From Neospora caninum Liverpool (lineage: Eukaryota; Apicomplexa; Conoidasida; Eucoccidiorida; Sarcocystidae): a DNA stretch of 64,000 nt. Location of the stretch: assembly GCF_000208865.1 (NCBI RefSeq), contig NC_018390.1, positions 2,808,270 to 2,872,269 on the forward strand, read 5' to 3'. A program made the translations under genes and the position numbers. Of the stretch, positions 24,101 through 35,457 are shown piece after piece; the stretch's first letter is position 1; each line of letters begins with the position of its first letter. A model generated the notes under the pieces. That model did no database searches, was not told the DNA's origin, and was given only the letters and a program-made list of their open reading frames with translations.

Positions 24101-26656
24101 GCGAAGACGGAGTTGACACCCGCGCGCCAGCTCGAGGCCGGAGACGCGTTGTGCGTATCCACGAACGACTGAGAGATATACGAAGTCGAGTCTTTCAGTT
24201 CGCTTCCATCGGCGGGGCCAGACGGGCGCTCGACGCTTGAGGCCTCCCTGATCGCGACGAACGCGGCCGGAGTGGAGCTCGAAGCGCCGCTTTTCTCCGC
24301 ATAGAAGCATCCCGACACGCGCGAACCGCCTTCTTGCTGCTGGATGTACCAACCTGAAGTGGACGAAATGACGAAGTCACGAATAATGCTTAGTGTCACA
24401 AAAATGCCCGCACACAACCCATATCTGGACACAGGAAGCGTATCGTGCAAGTGCGCGGGGCAGATATTTCACCAGTCAGAATGAGTGTCTCCGACCTACA
24501 CGAAAAACGGCGAACCGTTAAGCCATCCAGCGTCACAGTAGCAATACAAGTCTCCCTGCCCTAGTCTCTTCTGGTCGCCCCTTGACGTCGCCGCGAAGAT
24601 CCGTTTCTTTCTACAAGTAACGAGTGACCAGAAACAATTCTTTTGCACCGGAACTGAAAAGCGAGGCCGTCGCAACCTCGTAGCCCCACCCCGCGCCCAA
24701 CGAATTGATTCTGCACGACCCATGTGGCCTTCGGTAACTAGTTGAACCGGCGGACCAGACTTCGGGAATACAAAGGTTTTTGGCATGCCACCAGAACGGT
24801 AAGAAAGTGCGTCCGAAAAGCGAGGCAGTCTTGTCTCACCAATTTGCGTTCTCGATGGGTCCGTTGCATAGCAGGCCGTGGCGCCTTGTGAGTTCTCCAA
24901 GTCCCCGTCGGCAACCGAGCAGTGGCTATGCGGGTTATATTTCATAAACCCCATGAGCCTTGTGCTGCCGCCAATGTCCACCTCAAAACCTAGAGACACC
25001 CCATGAAAACACATTCGCATCAACCGGATAGTGTGCCTCGGAATCCGATTCGCCCGCGGTAAGTGAAGTGCACGAATCCAATCATGGTTACGGGTCAAAA
25101 CGTTCTCGAAAGTGTCTTATGGAATGGTGCCGGTCCACCATCGCAGCACACCGTTGAGGTAGCCTACACCACTGCCGTTGTGAGTTGAGAGTGGGAGGTC
25201 GACGCACCGCGCCACGATGCCTCAAATTTTCCGAGGCGGCAGGCGTCCCCAGACATTCACTTTGCCGCATTCTGGAATTCACGTGGCAGCAGAGAAAGAA
25301 TCCGATTCGACAGACGTGCTCCTACCTTCGTCGTACACGGTTGTCCAACTGCCCACTAGCCGTTGCTTATCCTGGCCATCAAACACTCCGAGAGTCTTCC
25401 AGCTGGCTCGGTGGGGGCTTTCGAGTGTGGCCGCGCTGCGGGTCGTCGCAAAAGACACTGGAATGTCGGTCAGCGAGACTCGCACTTCCGTCTTGATTCC
25501 TGAAAAGACAAACGACCAAGGGCAACATACCAGCGAGAAGCTGCATACTTCCACAGCCGAGTTGTATTACGAAAACCTCGTGTACAACACAGACTCGTAG
25601 GCATTCGCTGACAACCTCCGTCTCTATATCTTTCCTCGAATCATGACATGACGCACACAGCGGACTCGGCACTACGAAGAGTCCACCAGAGAAAAGCGAT
25701 ACGTACAAAGCAATATTTCACATGGTTCCCCTTTTCTGGCACCTGCCGTTTACCTGACACCGGACGTCCTAGCACTGAGACGAGCTTACGGGTGTGCTGG
25801 GCCCTCTCTTCCATCTATTTAAATGAATCTCTTTAGTGGCTACACTACGGGGCGATACGGGGGAAAGGACTCAACGAATAGCGATGTTAAGTGTGTGCAA
25901 ACCCCCCCCCTATATTGCGTTTCCCTGGTTTCTGGCTGTATGCCTAGAGTGGCAGTGTGTAATAGTGTCCGAGGAGCCAAAAGTAGACATACCGCCTTGG
26001 GTGGCCAAGAAGGATTTGTAGTCCTTTAGTTCATCGCGGAGATTCGCAGTGTTTGTATTAGGACTTGGGGATCCGCAGCTGCTAACATCTCCGGAAACAG
26101 CGGGAGTTAAGTAGAAGGTCCTGAAATGACAGATACACAAAATAGAAGAGTTTCCTGAGATAAAAAAACTCCTCCCATCGAATGCATATCCTACAAAACA
26201 GAAAATGTGCCAGGGATCAACGTCCTGCTCTACTCGCGTCCGGACACGGCCGGCGGCACTGCCGCCTTCTGTGTGATCGAAGAATCACCCGCGTTCCCGG
26301 CCCTTCCTTTGGGCGATGCCCGCTCCCTGTTCGAATAGCAGATGTGTCGAAAAGGATCCGCCACCACAGAATCCCCGTCACCAGTGTCTGAAAAGTCAGA
26401 ACAGCACGCCCGCACCCGGCATCGTCTGTCGACGTCTGGTACAGGTTTCACCGCCGCACCCTGGCAGCGATGAAGGCAACGCTTTCTCAGCTGAGCAAGG
26501 CGAGTAACGTGAGCCTTACCAGTCTCCTTTGATGTCATGTACAGTGGCGTGAATGGGTAGGTCCGCTCTCACGCCGGTCCAACCAAGAAAACCCAGGGGC
26601 CCGATGAAGAGCAGGAGTGCAGCGCACCTCCTGCGCAAAGACCACATACCCTCCAT
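21156..26656 (-). CDS. CPC1: Cathepsin C / dipeptidyl peptidase I (CPC1)
   Basis: This is a papain-family (C1) exopeptidase that removes N-terminal dipeptides. In T. gondii this class acts in the secretory or vacuolar route. The ATG at 26656 starts a signal peptide (MEGMWSLRRRC then ALLLFIGPLGFLGW). The exclusion domain opens with DLPIHATVHDIKGDW in exon 1 (26656-26520) and continues WTFYLTP...SSCGSP in exon 2 (about 26120-25994). Further exons lie near 25499-25325 (SWTTVYDEG), 24991-24843 (FEVDIGGSTRLMGFMKY), 24565-24497, 24350-24030 and 23750-23571. The exon at 23287-22727 carries the active-site motif QGSCGSCYAVA and CSFYNQGCDGG. The last exon (about 21640-21156) carries the catalytic His and Asn (TNHAVTLVGWGE, WIVRNTWGPNWG). 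The phase of two internal junctions (near 24.4 and 22.7-21.6 kb) is not resolved. An intron contains a cox1 fragment. Confidence 0.9.
22465..22545 (-). pseudogene. Nuclear fragment of mitochondrial cox1 (NUMT) in a CPC1 intron
   Basis: The minus-strand translation contains YGNFFVPIYMGNSEVV, which matches the conserved cytochrome c oxidase subunit I stretch GGFGNFFVPIYIGGSEVVFP. It lies between the active-site-Cys exon and the final exon of CPC1, in the same orientation as the gene. The surrounding sequence has no other cox1 similarity that I can see, so it is a short nuclear insertion and not expressed protein. Confidence 0.8.
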
Positions 26657-28061
26657 TACAAATGCGCTTCAAAAACTAGATTGGGAGCTCCGAAACGATG
26701 ACAAATGGAGGGAAATGAAGAAAGGATATACTCCTGGTAGAAAGGGGAAGTCGTAGGGGAAGAAACGTGCAAGAGGTGGAGCATGTTACTAAAACCGGCT
26801 GTTCACCGACGCATCCCCAGATGCCCGGCACAGGGGGAGGACCCGACTTATGGAAAATGTGTAGTAAAGGAGGAGGGGAAAAGGGGGGAAACTTCCCTCA
26901 TTCGTGTTCAATGGCGGTTAGAATACATTTCTCTGCGGAAAGCCACGGCGTCCTCCCCTCGATAACGATCACGTCCCAGGCGGCCAGTCAGCTGAAAATC
27001 CGGCCGAGGACATGTGAGGGAATCGACGCTTCGTCGCGACGCGACACGGCTACACCCGAAAGGGAGATACAGCACGATCGCGTTGCTCTCCGTCCCAGGA
27101 CAAAGTGAAACCGGAGGAATATCAAACAAATTGATTGAGAGCCACTCATCGAAAGAGCTAGCCCCGTTGCGCACCTCCTGTCCCTGGTGGTTGCAACGCT
27201 ACCTCGCCTGTCCGGCCTCGCTGGAGGGAACAATCGACAACATCGATTGCGGTACGCAGGGCGAGCCTTCGAGAAACGAGACGCTCAAGTTGCCGCAGCT
27301 GCCACGTCCGGACGGCGAGCAGAGGCATTAGATGTCGCGATACTCGAATTCGTAATTTTCCAATTTGTGATTCCAGGTCTACCGTCTTGTAAATTGTTCA
27401 CAATTTGCCACCGATGCGAAAGTGAGTCTTTTCAGTCTGTGTATTCGCAACGAAGCAGAAGTACGTTGCTGGCAATGCCAAGTTTTTTGAGACACGTGAG
27501 GGGTTGTTGCCAGGAGTCACCTGTTTGTTTGTGCCCCCATTTCGCCGCCATATGATGGATTTGATGATAGATGGCCGATTTGTGCATCGTATGAGTTTCG
27601 ATTGAGTTTCGACAGCTCGGTTTTTTTTCGCTCGAGTCACCGTCAAAGGGGTGCCGGTGGTGTGCCTTGCAATCTTGAGATAGCGATAGCGTGCTGCGGT
27701 GTATGAATAAAGGATTGCTGGCACCGCAGTGAAAACGTTTTTTTTTTGTTTGGGGGCTCAAGAATCTGGTGGTGAAGGCTTGTTGTTGCAAGACTTCTCA
27801 CCGTTGCCTTCCATCATCATGGCAAATCCCTCCTTACGAAGCCAGCATTAAGAACATAAAGATCATAGCTGGGCCAGATCATTCAACCGCGATCTTGCTG
27901 AGATTGGGACAATGCAGGGCATTCGTCACTTTGACGGTATAGCGTTCTCGTATATCGGTGTTTTTTGCCACAGTCGTTGTGTCGCATGTCCGGTGACCTC
28001 GTTAAAGTGAATCGCATCCCGGTAAGTGTCGTTTCCGTCGTCAGAGGGGTTCAGGCCATCC
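26657..28061. other. Divergent promoter region between CPC1 and MIC16
   Basis: These 1.4 kb lie between the start codons of CPC1 (minus) and MIC16 (plus), so both promoters and 5' UTRs should be here. Several short frames occur without signatures. A cox1 fragment lies at 27828-27880. Confidence 0.5.
27828..27880 (-). pseudogene. Nuclear fragment of mitochondrial cox1 (NUMT)
   Basis: On the minus strand this carries a short stretch closely similar to the copy at 56231-56345. Both share the run ATTAAGAACATAAAGATC (plus-strand view) and flanking bases. The matching segment encodes the cox1 peptide KIFMFLMPAL in the longer copy. Here the frame is broken by substitutions. Confidence 0.6.
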
Positions 28062-31000
28062 ATGCGAATGGAGAGATATACCCCCGTTTCTGCTGGCCAT
28101 CACCAGCGTCTACTCGAAAAATATGCACGTCTATGTTGTACAAGGCTAGGAGGGTTGGTGGTTCTATGCGTCATTTTGACCGCTGAAGCGATTTCACGAC
28201 CGCATCCTCCCCGAGGACATGCTAGGAAGGATTTGAGTCCGTCAATTGCGGAAAGCACAAGCCATGGTGAGTTATCTGTGGTCTTGTTTATATTTTTGTC
28301 GGTGCTAGACTAAGACCGACCAGTTTTCATCTCGCATCTAGGGGTGCGCCTCTTTCCCTGTGGAAAACTCAAATCGCTTGTCACTGCTGTTGGTCTCAGG
28401 AGTGTCAAGCCTGGAGAATCGCGGCACATCTGTCGAAGTGCAGCTCCCCTTCGATAGACTTCAGGCTTTCAGAAATGGCGCTCCTGATTTTGACAAGGCT
28501 TTCCGCTTCCCGACTCAGGCGAGTGTGTCTGACACAAAGAATTTAAGGTCGCTCCAGTCGGGCGGTAAGTCCCATGTCGTTTTTCCTCAGAGCTGAAGTC
28601 ATGGACTGGCAGCGAGCCGCGGGACGACGTGTGCTCGCTTTTATGAATTTATGTTTGTTTATCTCTCAGAGTGTCTCAACGTCTACTGGGGAAAGAAAGA
28701 GCTCGTTAGTAGGCTCACAGGGAAGTGGAAGAGTGCACTATATCCGAATTGTCACGAGACTTGGTTCACGTACACCGCCTGGTCGAGGACGAAAACGTGG
28801 AGAGAGTGTGCCCGGGCCGTGGGAGACTCCTACCAGTTTTTTTCCTGGGTGAAGCGCCACGAGAACCCTGATGGCGAGTGCATTCTCGTCAAGCCCTCCC
28901 GAAGCGACATCAGCCGGACCAACATGGAGGATTGCCTGGTCGACGGTAAGGAAGAGCAACGGCGCGCGGAACCTCCAGATCACGGTTATCTGTAGTCCTG
29001 CGTGCGCAGTTACAGCGGCCAGTTGCCGAGTACCCATGTGTGTGTACGTGTCTGCAGTGAAGCCACAAAAGGAAGTTGCTGTTACTGGAGTTGTCGGCGA
29101 TCATGACGGATGCACCTCGTGCCAAGTCGGCGAGTGGTCTGAGACCGCATGTGACAGCTGGTGCAATGACGGACGAAAGGGTCGCTTTCGCGAAGTGATC
29201 GGTCATGCGAACTTGGCTCACTGCAGTTCATCGGCTGATGTCAACTGCGATTCATGTCCCAATCTGTGGGAAATTCAGCAATGCAATACTGCCATACAAT
29301 GCGGTGCGTCATCCGTACACAGATACAGGGGTACTGTGACCAACGTTTGGGCCCCAGAGTATATAGAAACTGAGGGACGCATCGTTCGTTCATTACGAAA
29401 AAATGGCATGCCTCTAACTGTCCGTAGCCACCCCATCGTAGCGGAAGCCGTGCAACCAAAGCCGAAGTGAGATTGGAAACAAGCCAGCACGGCTAGGTCT
29501 GAGCCCGATTCTGAAGACAGTTTTTTACAGCGTGCCGGTTCCCCTAGCAAGCACCTCGTGCACAAGGCCGTATGTTGATTGTAAACGTTGGCTGTATGCA
29601 GCTAGTGGAGTCAAACCAGGAGTCAATTTCTGTCCAGGCGGAGGCAAAGAGGGCACAGCTGAGGACTGGCGCGACTGTGCGGAACGATGCCTGCGTAAAT
29701 TTAGAGACACGAACGGAGACACGTAAGTTCGCCCTTTGCCTCCCTCTGCAGTGTATCACGTTTTTCTGCGTTGCTTCAATTTCGATTTCTTTTGTCGCCT
29801 GTATTTCGGTCACGTTCAACGTTTATCTATACTTTGGGGGGGATGACAACGGGCATTTCCGCTTGTAAGAAAGAGCGATTACTTTCCTGCGTGTTATCGC
29901 TTCAACTGCCGGACCCGTGTAGCTTTGTACAGTGCAAAACTGCTTCAGACAAAAAGGCCAGTGAGCGTCGAAGTTTTTTCACGAGTTCCCAACGCAAAGC
30001 GGATGTCAGTTCCGCGTCGCAAGCACTTATCTTTTTTGCCTTCGCAGCGAGAACGATCTGACTTTTTATAAGGCAGAATGCTTCCGATACTCGTTCAACA
30101 ATGCGACATCCGCTTGTATTTTTGACCCGCTCCCTGGGTGCCCCGATTCCGCGTCAGTTAATGATCTGTCGTGGATTTCTGGAGACGTCCTGAGCATGCC
30201 CTCGGCAAACTTCACCACTGTCACGTGGCATGATTGGGAAGAGTGGAGCAGCTGCGACGAGGTTGACGCGGCGTTCGGTTGGAAAAAGAGGACACGAAGA
30301 GTAGGTATCCGGGGTGATTCGTCCTGGATTACCCCAAGCTGGCAGAGGGGAGGTAAATAGGGTGTTTTCTCCCAGGCAGCGGTATTTCCGTTTTGACACC
30401 CCCTTTCCACTTTCAAATTGGTATGACGAGGCACATGCCTTCATTTCGATGTACCTGGTAGGGCGAGGCTTTCCGGCAGCGCACTGCTCGCGTGCGGTAG
30501 CACGACGTACGGTCTTTCAGTTTTCGGCCTCTAATATGAATAGTGGTGTTCAACAGTATGTTGAGGAGCCGGATGGGAATCTGTCGCTTCTGAAAACGGA
30601 CGCGCACCACTGGATTCGGCATTCCTAGGAGCTTGACTATCCCCGCGCCTCAGTTATCACTGTAGATAACTTAGCCACAACTACTGGCAGCTCTGTGCTT
30701 GTGGCCCGTAATTGTGTGCCCAGCTGAAGACATGGGGATATCGTCCGGACAACATCATTTCTCCGTCGCAGTGGATATCCGTGGGCCCTTGCGCTCCCAG
30801 CACAACTCTACCTCAAACCGAGCTCGATATGGCAATGAATCCGAGTGGTAAGGAATCTCACCACCGGCACGGCGAATGTTGACCGTAAGAAGGATTCTAG
30901 TTGAGAAGACTGTTTGCTGTTCCAGTGAATCTCTCAGTTTCGCTCCTCTAGATCTAATGAAAGAGGTGATGCATAGTTTGTTGCACTTGTTGTTCCGACC

Positions 31001-32227
31001 TCACCTCACACAGTTCCAATCGCACGTTCCCTCAGAACAGAGGTAGAACCAAGGATTACCCCAAAGGGGGAATATGCAGGTCGAGGAAGGATTGACAGCT
31101 GGAGTAAGGATTGTCGGTCGTGTTTGCTCTGTGTGTTTCTAACAAGCGATGTGCTGGGTGTACAGCGACTTTGCGGATTGGTCGACAGTGTCTTGCGAAC
31201 CTCGTTGCGGGTCAAACAGGAAGAAGACGAGAACAAGAAAAGTTAGGCAGATGCCTGTGAAACAACCAGATGGTCGAATCTTGGACTCGTGTGCGTCCAC
31301 TGAAGTTTCAGTACAAGCTCGCCATCAAACCAAAGACTGTCTCGGCTTCGTGTCCTGTGGTAAGTGCATCGGTTAGGGTTTCGGACAGGACCCAACGCAT
31401 TGCGTACTTCAGAAATCCATGCGCGAATATAATACTCTGATGGACAGTGTTACGCTGCGCGTGTATGCGCAAACACAGTACATACAAATATACACGAGTG
31501 GGGTCACGTATAGTCACATTTAGGTGTACAGGTATATTTACACGCATGTATGTTCTCTTCTCGTTCACCTACATATTTTAGGTATTGTGAACGCGTGTGT
31601 TTTTTCTCATTACGGATAGGCACTGGCTGCGTTTACGGAGAATGGACGGCATGGAACGAATGCCGGTGCACGCCGGTTGGGTCAACAGCACGAGTGCTTC
31701 GCGTGCGAGACCTCCTTCAGGGGACTCCAGAGTCCTGCACTGATCTCGAGGAGGAAAAGAAATGCGGAAAAGTCTGCGAAGGTAATTTTGTGCCGCGTTC
31801 GGCTCCATAGGTCTTGATAAATATAACCGGACTGCCTGCCGGAGCACTATGTGAGGATTTAGACGGCATCGATGCTCATCTGAATGTGGAACAGAGATTT
31901 CGTTGTAGCTAGTCAAGCAAGAACGCGAGTTCTTCAGTTGGGGTCGGGACAACGCTTACGCGTCATAACGAGCAGTGTGGTCATAGAGTCTGCGGACCCG
32001 TGTTCGGTGAGGTGACGACTCTATGAGTCTACCAACTTGAGCACGTGGCGTTTTCCCTTCTGCACTAAATAAATGTCTGTTGTACTGCAGAAAGCAGTTC
32101 TTCCAGTACGGTCACTTACGCAGTGGGCGGAGGCATCGGGCTGGTCGTTATCATCGTTTTAGGCTTGATTGGACGCAAGGTTTCTCAAGCTCTCCCCACC
32201 GAGCAGTCGCACGACACATATCTCTAA
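28062..32227 (+). CDS. MIC16: Thrombospondin-repeat transmembrane microneme protein
   Basis: This is a type I membrane protein of the micronemes, implicated by family in adhesion during invasion. The start at 28062 leads to a signal peptide (GGLVVLCVILTAEAIS). Exons at 28062-28266, 28400-28564, 28670-28945, 29058-29303, 29548-29722 and 30048-30300 join in phase, as do 31166-31359, 31620-31781 and 32091-32227. The middle (30301-31165, including a likely exon at 30772-30847) is unresolved. TSP1-type segments are seen around GEWSETACDSWCNDGRKGR, WHDWEEWSSCDE, DFADWSTVSCEPRCG and GEWTAWNECRC. Cys-rich PAN/apple-like segments lie at 28670-28945 and 29548-29722. The last exon encodes a Gly-rich membrane helix (AVGGGIGLVVIIVLGLIG), a plausible rhomboid-cleavage site, and a short acidic tail ending SHDTYL. 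The symbol rests on architecture plus synteny with CPC1 and HSP29. Confidence 0.85.
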
Positions 32228-32692
32228 TTCTCCGTATGATGCCAACACGACTACATCACGACCGTTGTTTGTTTTCTGTCAACTCTTTGGGCGTCTTCGA
32301 CTGGTTGCCGTCTGTGGCGTCTTGTTAACTCTAGATTTGGGTAAGGTGGTCAGTCGTGGGAGAGTTTTCCCTTGTTCTGAGACGGTGGTATATATACAGG
32401 GTTGCCGTCTTGTGGGACAGGAACTCGTGGCAGTAACTCAAATTTCCGGCAACGCCTGCTCAAAGGAGCATCAAAGGGCAACGACTAGCAACGGGCGGCA
32501 CCGAACGGGAACGAATAAAGAATTTGATTGCAGAGTGTTTGAAAGCGGTGCCGCTCCAGATCTATCCGACGTGACGCTAGAAAATACGGTATGGAGAGCC
32601 TGTATGCCGCAAAATTCGCCCGAAAGATGCCACGAGACGGCGGTCCACCCCTCCATTTTCGGGTTTTGACAAGCAATTCGTCTTCTTTGTTC
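32228..32692. other. Convergent 3' region of MIC16 and the HIT-like gene
   Basis: This is about 0.46 kb between two stop codons on opposite strands. It should contain both 3' UTRs. No further feature is seen. Confidence 0.6.
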
Positions 32693-34050
32693 TCAAAGAT
32701 GGTGTTGATCGTTGAGAGCACCGTACTGTAGTGCGTGTCTCACGGCAGCGTCGACCTCTTTGATCTCTTTTAGAATGGCGTCGGAGCCAAACCTGACAGG
32801 GCAACACCAGAGTGATTCAAAGAATCGAAAGGGTTTGTTTCGGACGCTTATACAATGGAGATCAACCACTTCACTCTGGCAACGCGCAAACATTGTTTTT
32901 TTATTTGCCTCTCGTTCTTCCTTCGTCATTCCAATGTGCAGAGACTGCTGTGAACGTCGTCGCTGTGATATGAGTATGCTTACCTGCGTGAACCACCATG
33001 TTGCTCGAAAGGTTGAACCGCTCCGAAGTTCTGCAGATCTTGCAAAACCTTTTTCAGCGGGTAAAAGTAAGGCGCCTCTAAAATATTGAAGTTTTTTATC
33101 GGCGGTACTATTGCATGCATGTTCAACTGGAGGAATCCGCAGGGGTAGGTAAAACCGAAAATGATTGACTGTTCCATAAGCTTCTTGGCCTGTGACTTTG
33201 CCAACTTGCACCCTTTCTGGATTCGCACGTCTCCAGGGGGGGAAATCGAACCAGACGTCTTTGATAAAGTCGTATTTTCTCCCGTGCTCAGTGGGGCAGT
33301 TCCCTCGCCGGCAAGTTGCACAGCAGCAGCACTCTCGGTGACTGCACGATCTGCGGTCCATACACTATTGGCGGGACTACCTTTGATTTGACTTATCTCA
33401 TCGATAAGTTCCGGTGCTAACTGCACGACACGCTGTTGCATCTGTTTGAGCAAGGGAATATGTGCTCGCCGAAGTTGTTTGATATCGTACATAGTTCCCT
33501 TTGGAATGGCAGACAGGTGTAAAGCACTAATCGGGTATGGATGTGCTATGACCAAGAAGTCGAAACACCTGTGGATCTCCGCCGAAACAGTCCTCGGGCC
33601 AGAAAAGGCTTTCGCTCCTCCCTCTCTGTCAGTAGCATGTTGTCCAGGAACCGCCACGCTCGCACCGTGGTTCCGCAGTTCCTGGTCTCTTACGACAGAA
33701 ACGGAGCCGTTTCCCTGAGTGTGATTCGGTGTACGCGAGGCCACAAGTTCCCGAAATACATCTCGTCCGACAAGCCGAATGTCCAGATCGGTCAGCAGCA
33801 AATCGCAGTAACCGCACCTGCGGACGGGCACGATGTTCGGCCGTGAGCAACGCGGGCACTCCTTCTTGTGGTACCGGTTCGTATAGAAGCGTTGGAGCTG
33901 CGCTGAGTGGTGCATGTACTTCTGCTGGACCTCAAAGGAGATCCGAGAAAGCAGTGTGCTCCTGGGAAGCACGCTCTCTAGAGTGGACCGACAGGAAACA
34001 AAGGTACAATTCGGCGGAAATCCGAATACGTTCCGGACACGGATAGGCAT
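32693..34050 (-). CDS. Zinc-ribbon plus HIT-like domain protein with degenerate triad
   Basis: Two exons, 34050-32984 and 32792-32693, join in phase at CGCAG|GTAAGC and CCTGTCAG, giving 388 residues. Residues 65-82 form a CPRC...CGYC zinc ribbon. Residues about 160-195 (FDFLVIAHPYPISALHLSAIPKG...) and about 310-330 (FGFTYPCGFLQLNMHAIVPP) resemble the two conserved blocks of HIT/DcpS-C domains that bind nucleotides. The usual HxHxH triad reads QLNMH, so only the last histidine remains. A Ser/Thr/Gly-rich insert of about 70 residues separates the blocks. The C-terminal exon (ILKEIKEVDAAVRHALQYG) is helical. The residues around the triad suggest a nucleotide-binding or RNA-related role without normal hydrolase chemistry, but that is inference. 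No targeting signal is obvious beyond a Ser/Arg-rich N-terminus. Confidence 0.75.
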
Positions 34051-35457
34051 GCTGAAGCGAAGACGAACATCTGACGTTGCTCAGTCGCATATTTTGTGTC
34101 ACCTAGAGGCGAAAATACGCGAAAAGCAAGACGTGCTGTTGAGCGATGATAGAATCTTGAGTCGGCTCGACGGTGTCGACACAACCCCACAACTACGTGT
34201 GCTCCACTCTTAGATCAGAGGCACCGCCAGGAGTACCTCTGTAACCGTTGTGGCAAGGAACTGGTAGAGACTTGGAGGTGTTACCCTGAAGAGGTACGAC
34301 GTGAGAGAAACAGCCGTTAATTGTGCGCATCAGCTAGTAAGCAATGCCGTAGCTGCGGCTGTTTCTCGACCATTCGGCGCGCCTCCCTCCGGCTGCCTGG
34401 AAGGATCTTCTGCTCCAGCACGAGAGGGATGATGCACATGAAATTTGACTCGAAAGGGAACGCCCTGGTCTTTTCTGCATTAGTGAAGAAAACCGACATC
34501 CTCTGGTCGCCCTTCTCGGTCGGGTAACTCGGTGCCCGGCCAAGGCAGTTCGCGGATTACGCAGTGTTCCGCCACCCCACCTCTCAGTGTTGGCAGCGAT
34601 ACATATGCGAATGTATTGCTATGGGAACACAAGAAAAAGAATGTTAATATAAAGCACACAGCCGTCGACTCGACGTAGTAAAATCGTGTCTCAACCACGG
34701 TTCGACTTAATGGCTCCCACAGATGTACGTAGTGAGCTCGACGAGACTTTTCCTTGCAGAACGTCGTGACGTTAGATTGATCTACACTTTTAGTCCATAA
34801 ACTGTAGAAATGGTGGAGAAGGTACACGATCTTTAAAATGTCGGGCATCATGAGCAGAGCGCATGCATGCTGAAGATATATATGTCTATACATGGGTTCA
34901 CACAGTATTCCGGTTTTATGAACTAGCAGTCCCCAGGTCGATCCCACATTCAGAAGAAGGCACGTCTCAAGGTACTTCACTTCCTGAATTGTCGATTCCC
35001 CTGTTTGCGCCTCCGCGCGGCCGAAAAGAGGCATCAGGTAGCAGTGATTTTCTCAACCCAAAAATCCACGCATGTGGAAGCCGGTCGTTCCTTACTCGAG
35101 GAGTGGGGGTCGGGCCCAAATCGGAGACGCACCCGACCCGCGAGGCGCAGTTCGCGCAGCGTGCCGGTCCACATAAAACCAATATGTACGGCACTTGTCT
35201 CGCATATTTTGAAGGCAAGCCTACATATTCCTATCAGGAAGCGGTTTCCCTCCCGTACGAAATACAACGGTCCGCAGTGTCGCCCGCTCTAGTGAAGACA
35301 ACGAGTTCCCGTGCTCTTGTTGCACTGAAACGTTAGATTGTCTATATTTCCCTCCATTGAGCCGTAAAAGTTCCCGGCGTCAACCGGCAGAATTGAACCG
35401 GAAATCCTTCTCCTCTCAGAGACTATTCTGCATTCAAGTTCCTTTTGTGTTCAAAAA
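34051..35457. other. Divergent promoter region between HIT-like gene and PEPCK
   Basis: These 1.4 kb lie between two start codons on opposite strands. There are short frames only. The first ATG of PEPCK is preceded by an A-run (TTCAAAAAATG), a typical coccidian start context. Confidence 0.5.

Noticed and set aside
35340..35420. tRNA-like GGTTCAATTC stretch on the minus strand
   Set aside because: Only the T-loop-like run is present. No acceptor stem, D arm or anticodon arm can be drawn around it.
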